Shown: positions 15,900 to 24,307, numbered from the stretch's first letter. The stretch is DNA of 64,000 nt from Streptomyces chromofuscus (GCF_015160875.1 NZ_CP063374.1:6141501-6205500); one strand, 5' to 3'. The notes: generated by a model not told the origin, from the sequence alone. A program made the numbers and translations.

Positions 15900-17191
15900 T
15901 TGTTTTGGAAACGCCGTTCCGGATCCAGCCGGTCCCGCAGCGCCGTGAACTCCCCGAAGCGCGGATAGACCCCGGCGAAGTACTCCGCGTCCCGCGTGTG
16001 CACCTTGCCCCAGTGCGGTCGTCCGTCGTGCGCGGTGAAGATCCGCTCGGCCGCGGTGAAATACGCCTGATAGGGCGTGCCCTGGAACATGTGGACGGCG
16101 ATGTACGCGGTGTCCCGGCCCGACGCCGTGGACAGCGTGATGTCGTCGGCAGGGGCGGTGCGCACCTCGACGGGGAAGCTGATCCGCAGCCGGGACCGGT
16201 CGACCGTCGCCTTCAGCTCGCGCAGCGTCTGCACGACGGCCTCGCGCGGGACGGCGTACTCCATCTCCACGAAACGCACCCGGCGCGGGGAGGTGAAGAC
16301 CTTGTACGGGATGTCCGTGTAGGTGCGCGCGGACAGGGCCCTGCTGGAGATCCGGGCGATCGTGGGGATGGTGGCGGGCACCGTGCGGCCGACCCAGTTG
16401 GCCACCTGGAAGACGCCGTTGGAGAGGAACTCGTCCGCGAACCAGCCCTGGAGCTGACCCATCGGCCGCTCGGGGCCGGCGCTGCGGTTGTTGCGCTTGG
16501 TGTTCGTGTTCCCGGTGTGCGGGAACCAGTAGAACTCGAAGTGCTCGTTCTCGGCCCAGAGCTCGTCGAAGGAATGGGTGACCTGGTCGAAGGTCATCGG
16601 CTCCTCGCGCGCGGTGAGCAGGAAGAGCGGCTCGACGGCGAAGGTGATCGCGGTGACGACGCCCAGGGCGCCGAGGCCGATCCGGGCGGCCGCGAAGACG
16701 TCCGGGTTCTCGCTCTCGGAGCAGGTGAGTACCGATCCGTCGGCGGTGACCAGCTCCAGGCCCCGGATCTGGGACGCGATGGAGGCGGAGTCACGGCCCG
16801 TGCCGTGCGTGCCGGTGCTGGTCGCCCCGGACACCGTCTGCTCCATGATGTCGCCCATGTTGGTCAGCGACAGCCCCTCGCGCGCGAGGGCCACGTTGAG
16901 CCTCTTGAGCGGGGTGCCCGCCTCCACCGTGACGGTGCCGGCCTCCCGGTCGATGTGGCGGATGCCCGTCAACAGTTGAGGGCGGATCAACAGGCCGTCG
17001 GTCGCCGCTATGGACGTGAAGGAGTGCCCGGCGCCCACGGCCTTCACCGTCAGGCCGTCCTCCGCCGCCCGCCGCACCGCCTCGGTCAGCTCCTCCACGG
17101 AGGCGGGCGTGACCTCCCGCGCCGGACGCGCCGCGACGTTGCCGCCCCAGTTACGCCACGTGCCGTTCTTCCCGCTCGCTGTGGTGCTCAA
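15872..17191 (-). CDS. FAD-dependent D-arabinono-1,4-lactone oxidase family protein
   Basis: A 439-aa VAO-type flavoenzyme. The PCMH FAD domain (about 20-190) includes G-A-G-H-S-F-T, whose His is the position that binds FAD covalently in aldonolactone and alditol oxidases of this family, and S-G-A-T-S-T-G-T-H-G-T-G. The ALO C-terminal domain ends with the family hallmark H-W-G-K-V-H and a Y-L-R-R-V-L tail. It should oxidise a sugar lactone or polyol, passing electrons to O2 or another acceptor; the substrate is not resolved. The start is the TTG at 17191, chosen because GGGGAGG sits 7-8 bp upstream. It overlaps the MFS stop by 41 bp, so it is co-transcribed and probably translationally coupled with the transporter. 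Confidence 0.88.
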   Translation of the reverse strand: MSTTASGKNGTWRNWGGNVAARPAREVTPASVEELTEAVRRAAEDGLTVKAVGAGHSFTSIAATDGLLIRPQLLTGIRHIDREAGTVTVEAGTPLKRLNVALAREGLSLTNMGDIMEQTVSGATSTGTHGTGRDSASIASQIRGLELVTADGSVLTCSESENPDVFAAARIGLGALGVVTAITFAVEPLFLLTAREEPMTFDQVTHSFDELWAENEHFEFYWFPHTGNTNTKRNNRSAGPERPMGQLQGWFADEFLSNGVFQVANWVGRTVPATIPTIARISSRALSARTYTDIPYKVFTSPRRVRFVEMEYAVPREAVVQTLRELKATVDRSRLRISFPVEVRTAPADDITLSTASGRDTAYIAVHMFQGTPYQAYFTAAERIFTAHDGRPHWGKVHTRDAEYFAGVYPRFGEFTALRDRLDPERRFQNNYLRRVLGS

Positions 17192-18389
17192 CGGTGCCTC
17201 CCCGACCCGGCGCCGGTCGCTTGAGCCGGCGGTACCCGAGGAAACCGACCGCGACCGCGGCGGCCCCGGACACCGCCGGAACCCCGTACCCGGCGCGCGC
17301 ACCGGCGGCGTCGATCACCCAGCCGGCCACGGAGGAGCCGAGGGCGACCCCCACCGCCAGCCCGGTGCTCACCCAGGTCATGCCCTCCGTCAGTTGCGCG
17401 CGTGGTACGTGCTCTTCGATCAGGGACATCGTCGTGATCATCGTGGGAGCGATGGACAGGCCCGCGACGAAGAGCGCCACGGCCAGAAACGGCAAGTTCC
17501 CGACCAGTAGGAGGGGGATCATACTCACGGCCATCGCACAGACACCCAGCAACCACCGACGTTCGGGCGCCCCCTTGAAGTGCAGCAGCCCGAACACGGC
17601 TCCCGCCAGGCAGGAGCCCAGGGCGTACACCGCGAGGACGACACTGGCCGCTCCCTTGTGGCCCTGCTCGTCGGCGAAGGCAACCGTGACCACGTCCACC
17701 GCCCCGAAGATCGCGCCGGTGGCCACGAATGTGGTCACCAGGACCTGCAGACCGGGGCAGCGCATGGCGGATCCGCCGCCGTGCCGCTCGCGCGGGTGCG
17801 GGTCGGGCTCGGTGGACCGCTGCGCGGTCAGCCAGAAGACGCCGACCGCGAGGAAGCAGGCGGCCAGCAGCGGGCCGGCCTCCGGGAACCAGGCGGTGGA
17901 CAGGCCGATGGAGATGATCGGCCCGAAGATGAAGCAGACCTCGTCCACCACGGACTCGAAGGAGTACGCGGTGTGCAGCTGCGGGGTGCCCCGGTACAGG
18001 GCCGCCCAGCGGGCCCGGATCATCGCGCCGACGCTCGGCACGCACCCGATGCCCGCGCAGGCCACGAACAGCACCCAGTCCGGCCAGTCCCAGTGCGCGG
18101 CGACCAGCAGCAGGGCCGCCGCCGTCAGCGCCAGCAGCGTCGCCGGGCGCAGCACCCGCCGCTGGCCGTACTGGTCGACCAGCCGCGACACCTGCGGACC
18201 GGCGACGGCCGCCGCCAGCGCGATCGTGGCGGACAGCGCGCCCGCCAGCCCGTACCGCCCGGTGAGCTGGGAGACCATCGTGACCACGCCGATGCCCATC
18301 ATCGACAGCGGCATCCGGCCGAGGAATCCCGCGGCGGAGAAGCCCTTGGAGCCGGGGGCGGCGAACAGGGCGCGGTAAGGGCTGGGCAC
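17151..18389 (-). CDS. MFS transporter
   Basis: A 412-aa major facilitator with about 12 hydrophobic helices and a central charged loop (E-P-D-P-H-P-R-E-R). The first cytoplasmic loop keeps V-D-Q-Y-G-Q-R-R, a version of the MFS G-x-x-x-D-R-x-G-R-R motif. It resembles uncharacterised actinobacterial sugar-efflux/drug-type exporters. GTG 18389 (M-P-S-P-Y-R-A-L) is preferred because GGAG lies at the right distance; the frame also allows GTG 18449. It heads a two-gene unit with the lactone oxidase, diverging from ferrochelatase, suggesting transport of a compound related to the oxidase substrate. Confidence 0.85.
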   Translation of the reverse strand: MPSPYRALFAAPGSKGFSAAGFLGRMPLSMMGIGVVTMVSQLTGRYGLAGALSATIALAAAVAGPQVSRLVDQYGQRRVLRPATLLALTAAALLLVAAHWDWPDWVLFVACAGIGCVPSVGAMIRARWAALYRGTPQLHTAYSFESVVDEVCFIFGPIISIGLSTAWFPEAGPLLAACFLAVGVFWLTAQRSTEPDPHPRERHGGGSAMRCPGLQVLVTTFVATGAIFGAVDVVTVAFADEQGHKGAASVVLAVYALGSCLAGAVFGLLHFKGAPERRWLLGVCAMAVSMIPLLLVGNLPFLAVALFVAGLSIAPTMITTMSLIEEHVPRAQLTEGMTWVSTGLAVGVALGSSVAGWVIDAAGARAGYGVPAVSGAAAVAVGFLGYRRLKRPAPGRGGTVEHHSEREERHVA

Positions 18390-18499
18390 TGGGTCTCCGG
18401 GCGGCTCGGAAGGGTCGGCGAGGGAGCCGTGCCGCGAGGGTGGGTCCACGGGCGGCTCGGTATGGGTAAGGCGCGAAGATGGCTCATACAGCTTACGAG

Positions 18500-18513
18500 T
18501 TAGGTCACCCTAA
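18500..18513. promoter_or_regulatory. Candidate iron-box-like palindrome TTAGG-TCAC-CCTAA
   Basis: A 14-bp inverted repeat in the MFS/ferrochelatase divergent promoter region. Its half-sites TTAGG/CCTAA match the ends of DmdR/IdeR iron boxes (TTAGGTTAG-G-CTAACCTAA), but the full 19-bp match is only partial. Confidence 0.4.
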
Positions 18514-18594
18514 TGCACCCGGGGACATGGCCGCGCAACCCGTGCGGCACCCACCGTTACGTCGCTGTCAGTGCCGGGTGGCAGGATCGGAGTC

Positions 18595-19722
18595 ATGCCA
18601 GACGCGCTCGATGCCACCCCCTACGACGCCCTGCTCCTGCTCTCGTTCGGCGGCCCGGAGGGGCCGGACGACGTGGTCCCGTTCCTGGAGAACGTGACGC
18701 GGGGGCGCGGCATCCCGAAGGAACGCCTCAAGGAAGTCGGCCGGCACTACTTCCTGTTCGGCGGAGTCAGTCCGATCAACGACCAGAACCGCGCCCTGTT
18801 GGACGCCTTGCGCAAGGACTTCGCGGACCACGGCCTGGACCTGCCGGTCTACTGGGGCAACCGCAACTGGGCGCCGTACCTGACGGACACCCTGCGGGAG
18901 ATGGTCCGCGACGGCCGCCGCCGCATCCTGGTCCTCGCCACCAGCGCCTACGCCTCGTACTCGGGCTGCCGCCAGTACCGCGAGAACCTGGCCGACTCGC
19001 TCGCCGCCCTGGAAGCCGAGGGCCTGGACCTGCCGGAGGTCGGCAAGCTGCGGCACTACTTCAACCACCCGGGCTTCGTCGAGCCCATGGTCGACGGCGT
19101 TGTCCAGTCCCTCGCCTCCCTCCCCGAGGACGTCCGGGACGGCGCGCACATCGCGTTCACCACCCACTCGATCCCGGACTCGGCCGCGGACACCTCCGGC
19201 CCCGTCGAGGGACACGGGGACGGCGGCGCCTACGTCAGGCAGCACCTGGACGTCGCCCGGCTGATCGCCGACGCCGTCCGCGAGCGCACGGGCGTCGACC
19301 ACCCCTGGCAGCTCGTCTACCAGTCCCGCTCCGGCGCCCCGCACATCCCGTGGCTGGAGCCCGACATCTGCGACCACCTGGAAGAGCGGCACGCCGCGGG
19401 CGTCCCGGCCGTCGTGATGGCGCCGATCGGTTTCGTCTCCGACCACATGGAGGTCCTGTACGACCTCGACACGGAGGCCAAGGCCAAGGCCGAGGAGCTG
19501 GGTCTGCCGGTGCGCCGCTCGGCCACCGTGGGTGACGACCCGAGGTTCGCCGCCGCGATCCGCGACCTCGTCCTGGAGCGGGCCGCCGTGGAGCGGGGCC
19601 AGGAGGTCACGCCGTGTGCGCTGGGCGCGCTGGGCCCGAGCCACAACCTCTGCCCGGTGGGCTGCTGCCCGGCCCGCGCCCCGCGCCCCGCCGCCGCGGG
19701 TGCCGACAGCCCCTACGCATGA
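18595..19722 (+). CDS. hemH: Ferrochelatase (coproporphyrin III type)
   Basis: A 375-aa chelatase inserting Fe2+ into the porphyrin. Actinobacterial enzymes work on coproporphyrin III (then called CpfC) before the last decarboxylation to haem. Key features: L-L-S-F-G-G-P-E at the N-terminus; catalytic histidine in F-T-T-H-S-I-P; E-P-D-I-C-D-H-L-E-E; and cysteines in S-G-C-R-Q-Y and the C-terminal C-A-L-G-A-L-G then N-L-C-P-V-G-C-C. This arrangement is typical of the [2Fe-2S] ferrochelatases. ATG 18595 begins the conserved sequence. The next gene starts 8 bp after the stop with its Shine-Dalgarno overlapping the stop, so the two are one operon. Confidence 0.95.
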   Translation: MPDALDATPYDALLLLSFGGPEGPDDVVPFLENVTRGRGIPKERLKEVGRHYFLFGGVSPINDQNRALLDALRKDFADHGLDLPVYWGNRNWAPYLTDTLREMVRDGRRRILVLATSAYASYSGCRQYRENLADSLAALEAEGLDLPEVGKLRHYFNHPGFVEPMVDGVVQSLASLPEDVRDGAHIAFTTHSIPDSAADTSGPVEGHGDGGAYVRQHLDVARLIADAVRERTGVDHPWQLVYQSRSGAPHIPWLEPDICDHLEERHAAGVPAVVMAPIGFVSDHMEVLYDLDTEAKAKAEELGLPVRRSATVGDDPRFAAAIRDLVLERAAVERGQEVTPCALGALGPSHNLCPVGCCPARAPRPAAAGADSPYA

Positions 19723-19730
19723 GGAGCCCC

Positions 19731-20546
19731 GTGACCGACGCCACTCACCTCGAACTGCTCGCGCTCGCCCAGGAGGCCGCACGCCGCGCCGGTGAGCTGC
19801 TGCGGGACGGCCGCCCGGCCGACCTCGCCGTGGCCGCCACCAAGTCCAGTCCCATCGACGTGGTGACCGAGATGGACATCGCGGCGGAGAAGCTGATCAC
19901 CGACCTGATCGCCGACCGGCGCCCCGACGACGGCTTCCTCGGCGAGGAGGGCGCCTCCAGCGAGGGCAGCAGCGGCGTCCGCTGGGTGATCGACCCGCTC
20001 GACGGCACGGTGAACTACCTCTACGGCCTGCCCACCTGGGCGGTGTCCATAGCCGCCGAGCGGGACGGCGAGACCGTGGTCGGGGTCGTCGCGGCGCCGA
20101 TGCGCGGCGAGACGTACCACGCGGTGCTCGGCGGCGGGGCCTGGGCCACCGGAGCGTGGGACGGGGAGCGCAGGCTGGCCTGCCGGCCAACCGCGCCCCT
20201 GGAGCAGGCGCTGATCTCCACCGGCTTCAACTACGTCACCGAGGTCCGCGCGCACCAGGCCGAGGTGGCCCGGAGGCTGATCCCGCTCGTGCGGGACGTC
20301 CGGCGCAGCGGTTCCGCCGCCGTCGACCTGTGCGACGTCGCCGCCGGCCGGCTCGACGGCTACTACGAGCGCGGGCTGAACGCCTGGGACTACGGCGCGG
20401 GGGACCTGATCGCCCGGGAGGCGGGTGTCCTGACCGGAGGACGGCCCTCTGGGCGCCCCTCACGCGATCTGACGGTCGCGGGTACCCCCGGCGTCTTCGA
20501 GCCCCTCCAGCGGCTCCTGGAGGACTTCGGCGCCTGGCACGACTGA
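19731..20546 (+). CDS. suhB: Inositol monophosphatase family protein (SuhB-like)
   Basis: A 271-aa Mg2+-dependent phosphatase. It carries the lithium-sensitive phosphatase motifs: G-E-E-G; D-P-L-D-G-T-V-N-Y; and the C-terminal G-S-A-A-V-D-L-C-D-V-A-A-G-R-L-D-G-Y-Y-E with L-N-A-W-D-Y-G-A-G. It hydrolyses inositol-1-phosphate or a related sugar phosphate (histidinol-phosphate phosphatase is an alternative in actinobacteria). GTG 19731 is preferred because GAGGAG lies four bases upstream; ATG 19719 overlapping the ferrochelatase stop is the alternative. A perfect hairpin terminator follows. Confidence 0.9.
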   Translation: MTDATHLELLALAQEAARRAGELLRDGRPADLAVAATKSSPIDVVTEMDIAAEKLITDLIADRRPDDGFLGEEGASSEGSSGVRWVIDPLDGTVNYLYGLPTWAVSIAAERDGETVVGVVAAPMRGETYHAVLGGGAWATGAWDGERRLACRPTAPLEQALISTGFNYVTEVRAHQAEVARRLIPLVRDVRRSGSAAVDLCDVAAGRLDGYYERGLNAWDYGAGDLIAREAGVLTGGRPSGRPSRDLTVAGTPGVFEPLQRLLEDFGAWHD

Positions 20547-20643
20547 TCCGGCCGATCCGGCTGACACGGCCAGAGACCGACCGGACGGGAGGCCGACCGG
20601 TAGGTCGGCGGGAAGGGCGGCCGAGAAGTCGGCCGAACACGAG

Positions 20644-20676
20644 CGGGCCCCCGGCGCTGGATTCGCCGGGGGCCCG
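20644..20676. terminator. Bidirectional hairpin terminator
   Basis: A perfect 13-bp stem (CGGGCCCCCGGCG / CGCCGGGGGCCCG) with a 7-nt loop lies between the convergent phosphatase and small-protein genes. Confidence 0.88.
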
Positions 20677-20688
20677 TCGTCGTACGGG

Positions 20689-20862
20689 TCAGAGGCTTGA
20701 CGCGCCGACTTCCACACCGTGCTCGGCGGCGAGACGGCGCAGGTCGTCGAGCTCGCCCTGTTCCACCTCGACGAGGAAGTCGTCGCCCTCGTTCCGGGCG
20801 CGCGTCAGGTCGGACTCGGTCGCCCTTATGCGCTGCAGAAGTCCTGCGGTGAATGCGTCCAT
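20689..20862 (-). CDS. Small conserved helical protein (57 aa)
   Basis: A 57-residue acidic, all-helical protein without membrane segments, function unknown. It reads D-A-F-T-A-G-L-L-Q-R-I at the N-terminus and E-Q-G-E-L-D-D-L-R-R-L-A in the middle, with a heptad-like spacing that suggests a short coiled coil. ATG 20862 has GAGGGGG upstream. A much longer open frame to 21555 runs through the minisatellite and is not a gene. Such small proteins are commonly found next to cutRS in Streptomyces, but no role can be inferred from sequence. Confidence 0.75.
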   Translation of the reverse strand: MDAFTAGLLQRIRATESDLTRARNEGDDFLVEVEQGELDDLRRLAAEHGVEVGASSL

Positions 20863-21711
20863 GCTGCGCCCCCTCGTCCTGGGTCGTGGGTCGATGGCAC
20901 GGGGGTGTGCCGTTCGGAAGGGGCGATCACGTCTCCCATGGGTGCCCAGCGCTGCCCTGCTGGGCGGCGACGGTGCCGGACACCCACGCCCACTCTGCGG
21001 AAGCGGACCGCGGCGTACCGCATGGTGCTGCGGCACAAGCAGAGCGTGATCGCGGGGTGTAAACCGTCCTCCCCCCAGTCCCTCCCGCAGAAACCTCAAC
21101 CGGAAGAGAAAATCTCGTATTCCCTGAGCCGGCGCGGGTACAAGCGGTCGCGCCCGCGGATCCGGCGCTCCGCTGTCGGGACCCCGCCATGCGAACCCGG
21201 CGTCCGGAACACGGGCGCCCGCGTGCGAACCCGGCGTCCAGTTCGAGCGGGGGCTCCCGTGGAGGCGGCGTCCCGGTCCACACGGTTCGACGGCAGGCCC
21301 GGCGTCCCGGTCCACACGGTTCGACCGCAGGCCCGGCGCCCCGGTCCACACGGTTCGACGGCAGGCCCGGCGTCCCGGTCCACACGGTTCGACCGCAGGC
21401 CCGGCGCCCCGGTCCACACGGTTCGACCGCAGGCCCGGCGCCCCGGGTCGATGTGGTCTGTCCCGCAGGCCCGGCGCCCCGGGTCGATGTGGTCTGTCCC
21501 GCAGGCCCGGCGCCCCGTTCCCCGCGGCTCGCTCCCGGGCCGCCGCGGAGAACACGGAGGCCGGCCCCGGGGGCGCCCCCGCTGCCGCTCCACCGCCTTA
21601 CTGCCGACTTATGGCCGAAAAGGGCAGGATGGAGGTCACACACTCCCCGAACATCCCTGCTCGCGCGTGCCCCGAAGCGCTGCGCGGGTGGTCACAGGAA
21701 GGACAAGCGAC
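20863..21711. other. 850-bp intergenic region upstream of cutR, half of it minisatellite
   Basis: From the left it holds the small gene's promoter side, about 400 bp of ordinary intergenic sequence, the 34/36-bp repeat array (21262-21526) and then the cutR promoter/leader. Long open frames on both strands here translate the repeat (H-T-V-R-P-Q-A-R-R-P-G type) and are not genes. Confidence 0.7.
21262..21526. repeat. 34/36-bp minisatellite upstream of cutR (7 units)
   Basis: Five units of 34 bp (TCCACACGGTTCGACCGCA plus GGCCCGGCGCCCCGG; anchor CCACACGG at 21278, 21312, 21346, 21380, 21414) are followed by two of 36 bp in which the first half is replaced by GTCGATGTGGTCTGTCC while GCAGGCCCGGCG is kept. 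Units alternate between GACGG/GACCG and GCGTC/GCGCC variants. The array is contiguous, with no spacers. Confidence 0.95.
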
Positions 21712-22365
21712 GTGCGCGTACTCGTCGTCGAGGACGAGCAGCTGCTCGCCGATGCGGTGGCCACCGGACTGCGCCGGGAGGCCATGGCCGTCGACGTCGT
21801 GTACGACGGTGCGGCCGCCCTGGAGCGCATCGGCGTCAACGACTACGACGTGGTCGTCCTCGACCGCGATTTGCCCCTGGTGCACGGCGACGACGTCTGC
21901 CGCAAGATCGTCGAGCTGGGCATGCCCACGCGCGTGCTGATGCTCACGGCCTCCGGCGACGTCAGTGACCGGGTCGAGGGCCTGGAGATCGGCGCCGACG
22001 ACTACCTCCCCAAGCCCTTCGCCTTCAGCGAGCTGACCGCACGCGTGCGTGCCCTCGGCCGCCGGACGAGCGTCCCGCTGCCGCCCGTCCTGGAGCGCGC
22101 CGGGATCAAACTGGACCCCAACCGCCGCGAGGTCTTCCGGGACGGCAAGGAGGTGCAGCTCGCGCCGAAGGAGTTCGCCGTCCTGGAGGTCCTGATGCGC
22201 AGCGAGGGCGCCGTCGTCTCCGCCGAGCAGCTCCTGGAGAAGGCCTGGGACGAGAACACCGACCCGTTCACCAACGTGGTGCGCGTGACCGTCATGACCC
22301 TGCGCCGCAAGCTGGGGGAGCCGCCCGTCATCGTGACTGTGCCCGGCTCCGGCTACCGGATCTGA
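21712..22365 (+). CDS. cutR: Two-component response regulator CutR (OmpR family)
   Basis: A 217-aa OmpR/PhoB-type regulator, the length known for Streptomyces CutR. Receiver: acidic pair E7-D8, phospho-acceptor D51 (V-V-L-D-R-D-L-P), T79 and K101 (P-K-P-F). Its C-terminal winged helix ends V-R-V-T-V-M-T-L-R-R-K-L-G and G-S-G-Y-R-I. GTG 21712 follows AGGAAGGAC. It is co-transcribed with the kinase six bases downstream. Identification as CutR rests on remembered family sequence and on the conserved neighbours (ferrochelatase, inositol phosphatase, DUF4193). The minisatellite ends about 185 bp before the start. Confidence 0.9.
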   Translation: MRVLVVEDEQLLADAVATGLRREAMAVDVVYDGAAALERIGVNDYDVVVLDRDLPLVHGDDVCRKIVELGMPTRVLMLTASGDVSDRVEGLEIGADDYLPKPFAFSELTARVRALGRRTSVPLPPVLERAGIKLDPNRREVFRDGKEVQLAPKEFAVLEVLMRSEGAVVSAEQLLEKAWDENTDPFTNVVRVTVMTLRRKLGEPPVIVTVPGSGYRI

Positions 22366-22371
22366 TCGGCG

Positions 22372-23604
22372 GTGGCCGCGCACCCGGCGCCTCCCCAGGC
22401 GCCCCCGAAGCCCACCTGGGACCCCAGGAAGGCGGCTCCCCCGTTCCCGCTGCTGCGCCCGACCATCCGGATACGGCTCACGCTGCTGTACGGCGGCATG
22501 TTCCTGATCGCCGGCATCATGCTGCTGTCGATCATCTACCTGCTCGCCGCGGACGCCATGAACGTGGGCAGTGAACTGCCCTTCAAGATCCTCTCCGGCC
22601 AGGTGGCGAGCGAGACCTGCAACTTCCCGGGCTCGCCGACCGCCGCCGAGCTCAACCAGGCCATGAACGCCTGCGTCAACGAGCAGCGCCAGCACGCCCT
22701 GGACAACTTGCTCAGCCGCTCCCTGCTCGCCCTCCTCGGTCTCGCCGTGATCGCCTTCGCCTTCGGCTACGCCATGGCCGGCCGGGTGCTCTCGCCGCTC
22801 GGGCGGATCACCCGCACCGCCCGCGCGGTGGCCGGTTCGGACCTGTCCCGGCGGATCGAGCTGGACGGCCCGGACGACGAGCTGAAGGAGCTGGCCGACA
22901 CCTTCGACGACATGCTGGAGCGGCTCCAGCGGGCCTTCACCGCCCAGCAGCGCTTCGTCGGCAACGCCTCCCACGAGCTGAGAACGCCGCTGGCGATCAA
23001 CCGCACGCTCCTCGAAGTGCACCTGTCCGACCCGAAGGCGCCTGTGGAGCTCCAGCAGCTGGGCAAGACGCTGCTGGCCACCAACGAGCGCAGCGAGCAG
23101 CTCGTGGAGGGCCTGCTGCTGCTCGCCCGCAGCGACAACCAGATCGTCGAGCGCAAGCCCGTGGATCTCGCCGAGGTGGCCTCGCAGGCCGTCGACCAGG
23201 TGCACGCCGAGGCGGACGCCAAGGGCGTACAGATCCGGGGCACGCGCGAGCCCGCAGTGGTCCAGGGCAACGGCGTCCTGCTGGAGCGGATCGCCCTGAA
23301 CCTGGTGCAGAACGCCGTCCGGTACAACGTGCCCGAGGGCGGCTGGGTGGAGGTCACCACCGAGGTCCAGCACGGCCAGGCCGTCCTGGTCGTCGCGAAC
23401 ACCGGGCCGGTGGTGCCGGCGTACGAAATCGACAACCTCTTCGAGCCCTTCCGGCGACTGCGCACGGAGCGCACCGGCAGCGACAAGGGTGTCGGGCTGG
23501 GCCTGTCCATCGTCCGGTCCGTGGCCCGGGCGCACGGCGGACACATCGCGGCGCGGCCGCGGGAGGGAGGCGGACTGGTGATGCGGGTCACCTTCCCGAT
23601 CTGA
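22372..23604 (+). CDS. cutS: Sensor histidine kinase CutS
   Basis: A 410-aa membrane kinase. TM1 is about residues 33-58 and TM2 about 112-136. The ~50-residue extracellular loop between them contains exactly two cysteines (C83 and C101), consistent with thiol/disulphide sensing of the extracytoplasmic redox or protein-folding state. Then come HAMP (~137-190), HisKA with phospho-acceptor H201 (N-A-S-H-E-L-R-T-P-L) and HATPase_c with N-L-V-Q-N-A-V-R-Y, D-N-L-F-E-P-F and G-V-G-L-G-L-S-I-V. The N-terminus is Pro/Ala-rich. GTG 22372 is six bases after cutR. All kinase boxes are intact. Confidence 0.92.
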   Translation: MAAHPAPPQAPPKPTWDPRKAAPPFPLLRPTIRIRLTLLYGGMFLIAGIMLLSIIYLLAADAMNVGSELPFKILSGQVASETCNFPGSPTAAELNQAMNACVNEQRQHALDNLLSRSLLALLGLAVIAFAFGYAMAGRVLSPLGRITRTARAVAGSDLSRRIELDGPDDELKELADTFDDMLERLQRAFTAQQRFVGNASHELRTPLAINRTLLEVHLSDPKAPVELQQLGKTLLATNERSEQLVEGLLLLARSDNQIVERKPVDLAEVASQAVDQVHAEADAKGVQIRGTREPAVVQGNGVLLERIALNLVQNAVRYNVPEGGWVEVTTEVQHGQAVLVVANTGPVVPAYEIDNLFEPFRRLRTERTGSDKGVGLGLSIVRSVARAHGGHIAARPREGGGLVMRVTFPI

Positions 23605-23676
23605 GGGCCCCGACGACACACCCGAGGATGTTCGCTTTGCGCTGAATTCTCGGTGCACCCATCCGGACGTCCCATG

Positions 23677-23690
23677 TGTGATCGATCACA
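23677..23690. promoter_or_regulatory. Perfect palindrome TGTGATCGATCACA (Crp-type site)
   Basis: It contains GTG-N6-CAC, the core pattern of Streptomyces Crp sites, within a perfect 14-bp palindrome. It lies about 70 bp after cutS, upstream of the terminator and about 310 bp before the DUF4193 start, so its target promoter is unclear. Confidence 0.5.
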
Positions 23691-23738
23691 AAGGCGATTT
23701 TCTGGCCATCTACTCTGCGTGATCATGTGAGCTGCCCA

Positions 23739-23761
23739 AAAGCCCGGAAAATCCGGGTTTT
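23739..23761 (+). terminator. Intrinsic terminator of the cutRS operon
   Basis: A GCCCGGA / TCCGGGT stem with an AAA loop and a TTTT tail, flanked by A's on the 5' side, is a classic U-tract terminator and rare in such GC-rich DNA. Confidence 0.8.
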
Positions 23762-23997
23762 CCAGGGCCTGGATCACGGGAAGTAGACGGGGAGGTCCCT
23801 TTGAAGTGCGACATGAGGACCGTGTACGGTCCCGATCGCCATCCAAGCCGATCACTCCTGAGGAGTCCGGTTGGGTGTCGATTGAGTAACAGACCTTGAT
23901 GTGAGGCAAAATCTCCGCCTCGGGTCGGGCACAAGTCCGGCCTCTCACGCGTTACGTGCGCTGGAGACACTGCAGACACCCGGAGGGGGAGAGCGAC

Positions 23998-24294
23998 ATG
24001 GCAACCGACTACGACACCCCACGCAAGACCGACGACGACGTCGACTCGGACAGCCTTGAAGAGCTGAAGGCCCGGCGGAACGACAAGTCCGCCTCGTCCG
24101 TGGACGTCGACGAGTTCGAGGCCGCAGAGGGCCTGGAACTGCCCGGCGCCGACCTCTCGAACGAGGAGCTGGCGGTCCGCGTACTGCCGAAGCAGCAGGA
24201 CGAGTTCACCTGCATGAGCTGCTTCCTGGTACACCACCGCAGCCAGCTGGCCCGGGAGAAGAACGGTCAGCCGATCTGCCGCGACTGCGACTGA
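23998..24294 (+). CDS. DUF4193 family small zinc-ribbon protein
   Basis: A 98-aa acidic actinobacterial protein of unknown function (homologous, from memory, to M. tuberculosis Rv2699c). The first ~60 residues are Asp/Glu-rich and probably disordered. The C-terminal part has two zinc-binding knuckles, C-M-S-C and C-R-D-C, around V-H-H-R-S-Q-L-A. The strong site GGAGGGGGA precedes ATG 23998. It heads the conserved block DUF4193-DUF3093-dut-DUF3710. Confidence 0.92.
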   Translation: MATDYDTPRKTDDDVDSDSLEELKARRNDKSASSVDVDEFEAAEGLELPGADLSNEELAVRVLPKQQDEFTCMSCFLVHHRSQLAREKNGQPICRDCD

Positions 24295-24307
24295 GGCGGG
24301 GTCGGCC

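Larger units (their letters stand above)
23605..23997. other. Intergenic region between cutS and the DUF4193 gene
   Basis: About 390 bp without a gene. It holds a 14-bp palindrome (23677-23690), an intrinsic terminator (23739-23761) and the promoter region of the DUF4193 gene, which is relatively A/T-rich. Confidence 0.6.

Noticed and set aside
21262..21526. CRISPR-like array of ~34-bp repeats
   Set aside because: Units are contiguous with no unique spacers, and there are no cas genes. It is a tandem minisatellite.
20689..21555. 288-codon minus-strand reading frame through the repeat array
   Set aside because: Most of it is translated minisatellite. Only the last 57 codons, with their own ribosome-binding site, look like a gene.
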